Source: Nitrospira sp. (GTDB taxonomy: Bacteria; Nitrospirota; Nitrospiria; Nitrospirales; Nitrospiraceae). Taken from it: a stretch of DNA of 9,141 nucleotides. A program made the position numbers and the translations under genes. The stretch spans positions 1-9,141 of the forward strand of contig SWDL01000160.1 of assembly GCA_005116795.1 (NCBI GenBank), read 5' to 3'. Below the pieces are notes generated by a model that was given only the letters and a program-made list of their open reading frames with translations, ran no database searches and had not been told where the DNA came from. Shown here in pieces: positions 1 to 7,304 of this stretch. The first letter of the stretch is position 1; each line of letters starts with the position of its first letter.

Positions 1-400
1 CGAGTGGGAAAAGGCGGCGCGTGGAACCGATGGGCGGCGGCATCCTTGGGGGAACGGTGAGGAGAGCATCAATCGCAAGATAAAAGAGCAAGAGATGCGA
101 TCCGGCGGCAAGGGAACCTTTGCAGTCGGAAGTGTCCAGGAGGATGTGTCGCCCTACGGGGTCTCTGATGTGGCAGGGAACGCATGGGAATGGGTGAAGG
201 ATTGGTATGCCCAGGACTATTACGTCCTTGGGCCGTCCCGTGATCCGCAGGGACCGCTGCGCGGTTCCTTCCGCGTGTTTCGAAGCGGCGATTGGAGCCA
301 ACCACCTCCGGAGATGCACCTCAGTTATCGGGGGTGGGATGAGATGACGTATTGGGGGCCGACGCTTGGATTTCGTTGCGCCGCCGATGCGCCTCAGTAA
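1..400 (+). CDS. SUMF1/FGE-sulfatase-fold protein, 3' end only (partial)
   Basis: This is the C-terminal ~132 residues of a formylglycine-generating-enzyme (SUMF1) fold protein. The reading frame is already open at base 2 and ends at the TAA at 398-400, so the start lies upstream. Family hallmarks are EWEKAARG..GRRHPWGN near the start of the visible part, then SPYGVSDVAGNAWEWVKDWY, then FRVFRSGDW and a terminal GFRCA. In true formylglycine-generating enzymes the segment after the RGGSW-like motif holds two catalytic cysteines. Here that stretch (about 283-345) has none, and the only cysteine is the structural one in GFRCA. It is therefore unlikely to activate sulfatases, and more likely a non-canonical member of the superfamily, many of which have other or unknown roles. 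The 3' end overlaps the start of the Wzi-family gene, suggesting co-transcription. Fold confidence is high; function is unknown. Confidence 0.88.
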   Translation, partial: EWEKAARGTDGRRHPWGNGEESINRKIKEQEMRSGGKGTFAVGSVQEDVSPYGVSDVAGNAWEWVKDWYAQDYYVLGPSRDPQGPLRGSFRVFRSGDWSQPPPEMHLSYRGWDEMTYWGPTLGFRCAADAPQ

Positions 401-2087
401 TCTCGAATTTCTTTCAATCTCCCCTCCCTTTTCTCGGCTCTTCGAGGATCTCCATAGTGTCACGATTGCCCTCGCCCTCGTCGTCTCGTGTGTAGCCCTG
501 CTCGCCGCGGGTGAAGAGGCCGAAGCCTCTGTGAACCTTCCCCTTCATCACTGGGCCTATGAGGCCATCGAGCGACTCACGGCGATGGGCGTGATCGACC
601 GGGCCATCGTGGGAACCAAACCCTATAGTCGAAAGCAGGCGGCCCGCTCTGTGGCCCGAGCGGTCGAACAGGTCAAGGCAGGGCACGTGTCGTCTGAGTT
701 GGAGAAGGGCGCTTCCGAGGCGCTCTTGTCGCGACTGGCGGGAGAATTTCACGCCGAGCTGGTGGGGCTTGGCGCCCTGCCTGATGAATCAGGACCGTCG
801 CACGGCACGGTGCGTTATGGAGGCCAGCTCAAAACGGAAGTGGATGCCTTCTCGGTCGGCGGCGGCCAAACAGTCCGATTCCGCGAGAACCGCGGTGGTG
901 AGTACTACGCGAACGGCCTGCAGAATCAGACCGACGTCCGGGGATGGATGGAAGTCGGCGACTGGGCTTCGGTGATGGCTCAGCCGAAGTTCATCAGCAA
1001 TCGTCATGGGCTGGGCTTCGGCGCCACCGATAACAGCCGGAATTTTTACTTACGCGAGTTCAGCGCCAAGCTCAGCCTGTTCAACGTGTCGCTTGAGGTG
1101 GGGCGGGGCACGCTCTGGTGGGGACAGGGTACTCACGGGTCTCTGCTCCTGACCGACCATGCCTTTCCGATGGACATGGTCAAGCTCGGGAGTGAAGAGG
1201 CCTTCCGCCTGCCGGGGTTCTTGCGTGGACTCGGTGAGTGGAAGGTGAATTCGTTCCTGGCGCAACTTGAGCGAGACCGGGATTTCTCACGGGCGAAAGT
1301 CTTCGGCCTTCGCGTGAGTTACTTGCCCGCGAGTTGGCTGGAACTCAATGCGACGCGGCTGACTCAGTTCGGCGGCAAGGGGCGCGGGCAAGACTTTCCG
1401 GAGGCGATCCTGAAGGCCTATGGGGATCCGCCCAACCAAGCCGGAGCGGCGGAGGTCAATGAGCAGATCATGCTGGACTTTCGTGCGCGTGTTCCCGGCG
1501 TGCCCTACCTGATTCCGTTCCCAGGAGGACTCCAACTCTATGGAGAACTCGGCTCGGAAGACAAATGGTCGCAATACCCGCTGCCGAGTCGTGCCGCGAT
1601 CCTCGGCGGGGTCTATATTCCTCAACTATTTGCCGGCGACACGACGGACCTGAGGATTGAGTACGCGGATACGGATCTGGCCCGTCGCCGAACGCAGGGG
1701 AACCTTTCGCAAGTCTGGTACAACAACGGGACGTATGTCAGCGGTCTGAGACACAAGGGATTGCCGTTGGGCCATCACATGGGAACCGACGGGATTGATT
1801 GGTACGTGCGCTCCACACGATACGCCACCGATGCCGTGCAAGTGGGGCTCACGTTCAATGTCCAGGAGCGAGATCGGGGCCAACCGATCCATGAGAAAAA
1901 GCAGGAGGTCGGGCTGGATGCGGTCTGGTGGATCTCCGATCGCGCGTGGATCAACCTCGGGTACACCTATCAGAAGATCAGGAACCCGGGGCAGGCGACC
2001 CAGATCAATCCGTTTGTGGAAACGTTCGCCGCCGATCTCACCGCCAAGAACCATCTGCTCTCAGGTTCCTTCACGGTCGAGTTCTAG
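387..2087 (+). CDS. Capsule assembly Wzi-family outer-membrane protein
   Basis: Predicted 566-residue outer-membrane barrel of the Wzi family. In Escherichia coli, Wzi is a surface lectin-like barrel that helps hold group 1 capsule on the cell. Seen in the sequence: an N-terminal hydrophobic segment (about residues 24-41) ending near AEA, fitting a signal peptide; a helical, SLH-like stretch (LPLHHWAYEAIERLTAMGVID, then GTKPYSRKQAAR), common at the front of this family in non-enteric bacteria; then alternating aromatic/polar strands with RGTLWWGQGTHGSLLLTD, a family-like landmark; and a C-terminal phenylalanine (SGSFTVEF) typical of outer-membrane barrels. ATG at 387 is preferred. An in-frame TTG at 366 would add seven residues, and there is no other start before the signal segment. 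No good ribosome site precedes 387, so translational coupling with the overlapping SUMF1-type gene is likely. The export genes follow 208 bases later. The specific polymer handled is unknown. Confidence 0.85.
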   Translation: MRLSNLEFLSISPPFSRLFEDLHSVTIALALVVSCVALLAAGEEAEASVNLPLHHWAYEAIERLTAMGVIDRAIVGTKPYSRKQAARSVARAVEQVKAGHVSSELEKGASEALLSRLAGEFHAELVGLGALPDESGPSHGTVRYGGQLKTEVDAFSVGGGQTVRFRENRGGEYYANGLQNQTDVRGWMEVGDWASVMAQPKFISNRHGLGFGATDNSRNFYLREFSAKLSLFNVSLEVGRGTLWWGQGTHGSLLLTDHAFPMDMVKLGSEEAFRLPGFLRGLGEWKVNSFLAQLERDRDFSRAKVFGLRVSYLPASWLELNATRLTQFGGKGRGQDFPEAILKAYGDPPNQAGAAEVNEQIMLDFRARVPGVPYLIPFPGGLQLYGELGSEDKWSQYPLPSRAAILGGVYIPQLFAGDTTDLRIEYADTDLARRRTQGNLSQVWYNNGTYVSGLRHKGLPLGHHMGTDGIDWYVRSTRYATDAVQVGLTFNVQERDRGQPIHEKKQEVGLDAVWWISDRAWINLGYTYQKIRNPGQATQINPFVETFAADLTAKNHLLSGSFTVEF

Positions 2088-2177
2088 CCGTCAACCGGCT
2101 GTCGCGGGTGGTGAAAGTGAACGACGCCTGCTGTGCCGGTCCAAGGTTCGATCTCGCTCCACCAGAAGATAGGCAAG

Positions 2178-2206
2178 TTGACGCCCACCATAAATTGAAG
2201 TATCGT
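2178..2206 (+). promoter_or_regulatory. Candidate sigma70-type promoter for the SLBB-SLBB-Wzz genes
   Basis: TTGACG at 2178-2183 matches five of six bases of the -35 consensus. It is followed after exactly 17 bases by TATCGT at 2201-2206, which matches four of six bases of the -10 consensus. It lies in the only sizeable gap before the export genes, in a locally more A/T-rich stretch, about 90 bases before the likely start at 2296. A weaker alternative is TTGAAG at 2195 with TACATA at 2220, spacing 19. The rest of the gap 2088-2295 holds no convincing gene or terminator. Promoter calls by eye are uncertain. Confidence 0.4.
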
Positions 2207-2295
2207 CAGTGGGACTCACTACATATTGGGGTATCATTCAATGATTCTCCCTACCGCGGTTCTATTTCTTTGCAGGCAAGGTAGTTGAACTCCGC

Positions 2296-4578
2296 ATGGT
2301 TCCAATGCCGATGACGGTCAGAAGATCCGACATGATGGTCGCGCTGGGGCTGAGCCTCCTGCTGCTCGGTCCCCTGTCTCTTGCGGCTCAGACAGAGTCG
2401 CCGGGATCGTTCCTTGGCGCCTTGGAGGGATCGGGGAATCCGTCAACGGGGTCGTCAGGCGAGCGGGCGTCTCAACTGGAGCGCGCCGAGGCCGAGATCC
2501 TGGATGATCTTCCGTACACTCGTGGAGGGAAGAAAGGGATCAAAGACTATTCAAAGAAGAAAGACACGACTCGATCGGCGGGCCCGGCCTTGTCTCCGGC
2601 GCCTGTTGTCTCTCTGCCCTCAGATCTTGAGCTCTATTTCGCGGAGGGGCAGGTGGGCGATGCCGCGGTAAAACTCAGCCAATTCGGGTATGACCTCTTT
2701 ACAGCCTCAGGCCAACCCTTTGACCCCTCTGAGGTCTCTCTGGTTGGACCGGACTACATGCTTGGTCCCGGCGATGAATTCGTCGTCACGCTCTGGGGAC
2801 TGATCGACGGCCACTACAAAGCGCGGGTGAGCCCGGAAGGCATGGTGGTCTTGCCCAAGATCGGTGAGGTGCCGGTCGCAGGTATCCCCTATGGAGGATT
2901 GAAGTCGTTATTGGAGCGGGCGTTCGCCAAGAACTACAAGAATTTTCAACTGAACGTCACGATGGCGAATCTGAGAGGCATCCATGTATTCGTCGTCGGC
3001 GGGGTGCAGCGGCCCGGCAGCTATCCCTTGCATTCCTTGTCCACCGTCTTCCACGCCCTGTTTGCCACCGGGGGGCCGACGAAAGCCGGCAGCGTCCGTG
3101 ACGTCCGCGTGCTGCGCCAAGGGAAGGTCGTCGCGAACCTTGATCTTTACGACTTCTTGCTGAAAGGCGATAAATCTCGGGACGTCCGGTTGCAGGACCA
3201 GGACACGGTCTTTGTGCCGCTGATCGGGCCCGTCGTGGCCGTGACCGGCGAGGTGAACCGACCGGCGATCTACGAACTGAAAGGGGCGTCGACGCTGAGA
3301 GACGTGTTGGACATCGCGGGCGGCGTCCGTCCCACGGCCTATCTGGCGCGTGTTCAGGTTGAGCGCATTCAGGCCCATGAGGCGAAGGTGGTCCTCGATT
3401 TCGATCTCAGTCTGACGGGTGGAAAAACCATCGCATCCAGGAAAGGCGCCGGCCGGGACCAGATGCTCGATACGCCGGTCCAGAGCATGGACCTCGTCAA
3501 AGTGCTGCCGATCAATGCGGCGGTGCAGGGTGTGGTGTACCTGAAGGGCCATGTGGTGCGACCGGGACCCTACCAGCTCCGAACGGACATGCGGATCAGC
3601 GATGTGGTCCAAGGCTTGGGGGATCTCAAACCTAACGCCTACATGGAAGCCGAGCTCACCAGATTTTCGTTTCAGAGCGACAAACCGTCCATCGAAATTA
3701 TTCCCATCGATCTTGCGAAAGCCTTAGCCGGAGAGGCCTCGCAGAATCTCGCATTGAGGAACCTAGATACCCTGACCGTCCGTCCCATCCCAGAGTCAGA
3801 ACTGAATCGGGAAGTGTTGGTGAAGGGAGAGGTCGCCCGGCCGGGTCCCTATACGGTGCAGCGTGGAGAGCGGCTCAGTTCCTTGCTCCGGCGGGCCGGT
3901 GGGTTTACCAGCCGAGCCTATCCGAAGGGAGCCGTCTTTCTGCGTGAGTCCGTCAAGGCGGCCCAGCAAGCTGAATTGAAGAAATTGAGCGCCCTGCACG
4001 CCCAGCATCTGAGCGCCGAGGCGTCATCGCTTGCGATGGGGGGGTTGGATAAGCCGCAGGCCGAGGCCCAGAAGGAAGTCTTATCAATCCAGAAACAGGC
4101 GCCGCAGCAGTTTTCAGCACAAGTGACCTTGGGCCGCATGGTGGTGAGAGTCGACGTCCCGGAAAAACTCGAACAGACGCCTGACGATCTGGTCCTGGAA
4201 CCAGGGGACCAGTTGGAGATTCCCTCCCTGCCTACGACGGTCAGCGTCCTGGGCAGTGTGCGGAACCCGACAGCGCTGCGCTATCGGGACGGCGCCGAGC
4301 CGAATGAGTATGTGCGAGTCGCCGGAGGCCTGACCTCGGATGCCGATTGGGAAGGCGCGTATCTGTTAAAAACAGATGGGTCGGCCGTGTCGCTCTATGC
4401 GGCCCCGGCCGGCTTCGGATCCAACGGGCACCGTCCATTTGACCTCCCACGAGTCGAAGCCGGGGACGCCATCGTCGTGCCACCACGCGTTGAGATTCGC
4501 ACACGACCACTTCCCATGTGGCACACGGTGCCGGATCCGTCACAGGTTCCGTTCGGAGCCGGCCCGGAGAAGAAGTAG
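2296..4578 (+). CDS. Polysaccharide export protein with five SLBB domains, no C-terminal membrane helix
   Basis: Predicted 760-residue periplasmic export protein of the Wza/OPX type, about twice the length of classical Wza. Order seen: signal peptide (residues about 13-31, ending SLAA, no lipobox cysteine); a low-complexity Lys/Ser/Pro linker; a Poly_export domain from about 152 (DYMLGPGDEFVVTLWG); SLBB repeats starting near 228 (IHVFVVGGVQRPGSY), 311 (GPVVAVTGEVNRPAIY), 411 (VVYLKGHVVRPGPY), 503 (VLVKGEVARPGPY) and 646 (TTVSVLGSVRNP); and a Gln/Ala-rich, probably coiled helix at about 550-590 between the last two. It ends PLPMWHTVPDPSQVPFGAGPEKK-like, polar, where its paralogue downstream has a hydrophobic helix. 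Other frames at the 3' end encode no such helix, so this is not a simple frameshift. ATG 2296 is taken as start, but ATGs at 2305, 2311, 2332 and 2335 are also in frame and the ribosome site is weak (AAGG near 2277). Probably first gene of an operon with the next two. Confidence 0.88.
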   Translation: MVPMPMTVRRSDMMVALGLSLLLLGPLSLAAQTESPGSFLGALEGSGNPSTGSSGERASQLERAEAEILDDLPYTRGGKKGIKDYSKKKDTTRSAGPALSPAPVVSLPSDLELYFAEGQVGDAAVKLSQFGYDLFTASGQPFDPSEVSLVGPDYMLGPGDEFVVTLWGLIDGHYKARVSPEGMVVLPKIGEVPVAGIPYGGLKSLLERAFAKNYKNFQLNVTMANLRGIHVFVVGGVQRPGSYPLHSLSTVFHALFATGGPTKAGSVRDVRVLRQGKVVANLDLYDFLLKGDKSRDVRLQDQDTVFVPLIGPVVAVTGEVNRPAIYELKGASTLRDVLDIAGGVRPTAYLARVQVERIQAHEAKVVLDFDLSLTGGKTIASRKGAGRDQMLDTPVQSMDLVKVLPINAAVQGVVYLKGHVVRPGPYQLRTDMRISDVVQGLGDLKPNAYMEAELTRFSFQSDKPSIEIIPIDLAKALAGEASQNLALRNLDTLTVRPIPESELNREVLVKGEVARPGPYTVQRGERLSSLLRRAGGFTSRAYPKGAVFLRESVKAAQQAELKKLSALHAQHLSAEASSLAMGGLDKPQAEAQKEVLSIQKQAPQQFSAQVTLGRMVVRVDVPEKLEQTPDDLVLEPGDQLEIPSLPTTVSVLGSVRNPTALRYRDGAEPNEYVRVAGGLTSDADWEGAYLLKTDGSAVSLYAAPAGFGSNGHRPFDLPRVEAGDAIVVPPRVEIRTRPLPMWHTVPDPSQVPFGAGPEKK

Positions 4579-7290
4579 GTGGACTTTGCTGCGAGGCGGA
4601 TGAAAAGAGCGAATCGGAAACCGAGTCTTGCCTGCCGTCTCCTGGCGGCCTGGCTGGTCACACTGATGGCCTTGCCTGTTCCCGTGCTGGCCCAGGCTCC
4701 GACGGGAGGCGGCGCGGCGCCTCCTGCTGGGCCGTCTCCGACCGGTGTGCCGGCAAGCTCCCAGGCAGCGAACCCTCAGAAGACTGAAGCCAAGGCCGGC
4801 AAGAAAGCCGAAGAGAAGGGTGACGACAAGACCGCGCAATTCCCGCCGGAATGTCTCTCCCCACAAAGCCCGCATGAGTTGCAGACTTGCTCGAAATTCC
4901 TCGCCGCTCTGAATCCGACATTGGCCGACGAGGTCCGCCAAGCCGTCGGGCAGGGGGACCTGCAGCGGGCCAAAGACCTCATCGACGTCTTCGAGCTGCA
5001 ACAACAAGCGAAGTTCAAGTCCAAGGCTGAGGAAAAGGAGAAGAAGACGGGCGAGCAACTTGTTCCCGACTCTCCGTTCACCAAGGCGATCGAGCCCGAA
5101 CTGTCCGTCGAGATCGAGCCCTTCGGGTACAACCTGTTCCAGGGAACCGGAGCTGCTCCGGCTCCCCCCGGCACACAAGTTCCTGTGTCTTCAGATTACA
5201 TCCTTGGCCCGGATGATGAATTCACCGTCACGGTCTGGGGGCAAATGGACGGCGTGTACAAAGTGCATGTGAATCGGGAAGGCGAAGCGATCTTTCCGAG
5301 AATCGGCGCGCTCCCGGTGGCCGGCCTGTCCTACGGCGAACTCCGCAACTATCTCGCGCGGGCCTTCTCGCAGCAATTCAAGGGCACCTCGATCAGTGTG
5401 GCGATGGGGCAATTGCGGAGCATTCAAGTCTTTGTGGTGGGCGAAGTCCAGAAGCCCGGCGCCTATACGATGGGGTCCCTCTCCATGGTCTTGAGCGCCC
5501 TCTTTGCCTCAGGCGGCCCGACCAAGACGGGCACCCTCCGGGACATCCGCTTGATGCGGAACGGCAAGGTGGTGGCGCAGATCGATCTCTATGACTTTCT
5601 GCTCAAGGGAGACAAGTCGCAGGACCAGCGTCTGAACGACCAGGACACGGTCTTTGTCCCGCTGGTGGGGCCGGTCGTCGGGGTGGCGGGGCATGTGCAA
5701 CGACCGGCCATCTATGAGGTGAAGAGCACATCCACGTTGGGAGATGTGCTGACGTTGGCGGGAGGCATCCGCCCCACGGGCTACCTCACGCGTGTGCAGC
5801 TCGAGCGCATTGCCGATCACAAGAAACGCGTCGCCATGGATCTCGACCTTGCCGCGGAACCCGTCGATCAGACCGGCCTCACTCCCGTCAGCCATAGGAG
5901 CGGAAGTGATGTGCTGCACACCGCCCTTCAGAACATGGATTTGGTCAAGGTCTATCCGATCAGTCCGGTGCTCCAGAAAGTCGTGTATCTGAAGGGGCAC
6001 GTGCTGCGCCCCGGCCCCTACGAGTTGAAAGTCGGCATGAAGATCAACGAAGTCGTCGCCGGTCCGTTGGACTTGCTCCCGGAGGCCTTCCTCGACTATG
6101 CGCGCATCGTGCGTTACTCGGGGCCGGAGCGAACTCGGCAGGTCGTTCCGTTCAGACTGCTGCGCGCATTTGCAGGTGACCCCGCGTCGAACTTGGAGCT
6201 TCAGGCGCTTGATGAACTCGAGATCTATTCCAAGGAGGAACTCAAAGCGCTTCCGACCGTGTCCATTGCCGGGGAGGTCAGAAAGCCCGGCACCTATCCT
6301 CTCTTACGAGCCATGCGGGTGAGCGACCTCATCGTGGCGGCGGGAGGCTTCCAACGACTGGCCTCGTTGAAACAGGCTGAACTGACCCGCTACTCGGTCC
6401 AGGACGGCAAATCGTCCGCGAGCACGGTCATCATTGACCTCGACAAGGCCGTTGCCGGCGATCCCCAACATAATGTCGAGCTGCAAGAGCTCGATGCGCT
6501 CGCCGTTCGCCCGGTTTCCGAGTCGGAAGTCGGTCGGAGTGTCACCGTTCAGGGCGAAGTGAAGCTGCCGGGCCAGTATTGGACGACGCGGGGTGAGCGG
6601 CTGAGCGCCGTGCTCAAACGGGCCGGCGGATTCACGGAACGGGCCTATCCCCGCGGCCTTGTGTTGATTCGGGAATCCACCAAAATGGTGCAGCAGACCG
6701 AGATCCAAAAGTACGTCGCCGCCCAAAAGCAGCGGCTGACGTCGGAAGCGGCCGCTTTAATCGGCGGGGCAGGAGGTATGCAAGGCAGTCAGAGTCAGGC
6801 GGAACAGGCCGCCCTCACGGCGCAAACTCAAGCCTTGGATCAACTCGCCGCACGTCTGACTCCCGGACGCGTCGTGGTCAAAATGACGTCGATCGACCGG
6901 TTGGAAGGGACGGTCGACGACGTTCTGCTGGAACCAGGCGATCAAATTACCATTCCGCAGACCCCGACCACTGTGACGATCGTCGGCGCCGTTCGGAATT
7001 CCACCAGTGTCCTTCACCGGACCGGCTTGGCCGTGGACGATTATGTGCGTCAGGCGGGGGGATACATGGAAGAGTCGGACAAGGGGAACATGTACCTGGT
7101 CAAGGCGGACGGTTCATCAGAATCCTCTTGGCTGAAATTCAAACAAATGGAGGCGGGCGATACCATCGTCGTGCCGCAGAAAACCGAAGCCAAGGTGCGC
7201 CCGCTTCCCTTCTGGAATTCGATTGCCACGATCTTCGCCTCACTGGCGACCGCGGCCGTGGCGTTCGTGATCATCGGACAGGCGCGATAA
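4579..7290 (+). CDS. Polysaccharide export protein with six SLBB domains and C-terminal membrane helix
   Basis: Predicted 903-residue paralogue of the preceding protein. Order seen: basic n-region and signal peptide (residues 1 to about 40, ending PVLAQA); a Pro/Ala/Lys-rich linker; a short helical stretch with two cysteines (ECLSPQSPHELQTC) that could form a disulfide; a Poly_export domain from about 205 (DYILGPDDEFTVTVWG); SLBB repeats near 282, 364, 466, 558, 652 and 795; a Gln/Ala-rich helix at about 698-760; and a hydrophobic helix at about 880-900 (FASLATAAVAFVIIG) before the end. The GTG at 4579 directly follows the previous TAG and has GGAG at 4566-4569, nine bases ahead, so it is chosen over ATG 4600. 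There is no lipobox, unlike Wza of E. coli. The adjoining stop and start imply tight translational coupling and a fixed ratio with the upstream paralogue. Whether the terminal helix sits in the outer or inner membrane cannot be decided from sequence alone. Confidence 0.9.
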   Translation: MDFAARRMKRANRKPSLACRLLAAWLVTLMALPVPVLAQAPTGGGAAPPAGPSPTGVPASSQAANPQKTEAKAGKKAEEKGDDKTAQFPPECLSPQSPHELQTCSKFLAALNPTLADEVRQAVGQGDLQRAKDLIDVFELQQQAKFKSKAEEKEKKTGEQLVPDSPFTKAIEPELSVEIEPFGYNLFQGTGAAPAPPGTQVPVSSDYILGPDDEFTVTVWGQMDGVYKVHVNREGEAIFPRIGALPVAGLSYGELRNYLARAFSQQFKGTSISVAMGQLRSIQVFVVGEVQKPGAYTMGSLSMVLSALFASGGPTKTGTLRDIRLMRNGKVVAQIDLYDFLLKGDKSQDQRLNDQDTVFVPLVGPVVGVAGHVQRPAIYEVKSTSTLGDVLTLAGGIRPTGYLTRVQLERIADHKKRVAMDLDLAAEPVDQTGLTPVSHRSGSDVLHTALQNMDLVKVYPISPVLQKVVYLKGHVLRPGPYELKVGMKINEVVAGPLDLLPEAFLDYARIVRYSGPERTRQVVPFRLLRAFAGDPASNLELQALDELEIYSKEELKALPTVSIAGEVRKPGTYPLLRAMRVSDLIVAAGGFQRLASLKQAELTRYSVQDGKSSASTVIIDLDKAVAGDPQHNVELQELDALAVRPVSESEVGRSVTVQGEVKLPGQYWTTRGERLSAVLKRAGGFTERAYPRGLVLIRESTKMVQQTEIQKYVAAQKQRLTSEAAALIGGAGGMQGSQSQAEQAALTAQTQALDQLAARLTPGRVVVKMTSIDRLEGTVDDVLLEPGDQITIPQTPTTVTIVGAVRNSTSVLHRTGLAVDDYVRQAGGYMEESDKGNMYLVKADGSSESSWLKFKQMEAGDTIVVPQKTEAKVRPLPFWNSIATIFASLATAAVAFVIIGQAR

Positions 7291-7304
7291 GGCGTCAAGA
7301 ACGA

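Noticed and set aside
453..500. VVSC inside the Wzi-type signal segment, resembling a lipobox.
   Set aside because: The hydrophobic stretch continues past the cysteine (VALLAAG) and only a short hydrophobic run precedes it; a normal signal peptide ending at AEA fits a barrel protein better.
2086..2100. Five-base-pair hairpin AGCCG-TCAAC-CGGCT overlapping the Wzi-type stop codon, as a possible terminator.
   Set aside because: The stem is short, begins inside the stop codon and is not followed by a T-run.
2240..2287. Short reading frame of 15 codons (MILPTAVLFLCRQGS) before the first SLBB gene, as a possible leader peptide.
   Set aside because: It has no ribosome site, no attenuator-like structures beside it, and is short enough to be chance.
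4540..5178. Long minus-strand open frame opposite the second SLBB gene, and similar long antisense frames at 2908-3612 and 7665-8330.
   Set aside because: They mirror strong plus-strand genes in GC-rich DNA, lack domain-like sequence and have skewed composition (Arg, Gly, His), so they are shadows.
7128..7304. In-frame N-terminal extension of the Wzz-type protein reaching back into the SLBB gene.
   Set aside because: It would overlap the well-supported C-terminus of the SLBB protein by over 160 bases, and its sequence is Arg/Gly-rich with no Wzz features; ATG 7305 gives the expected N-terminus.
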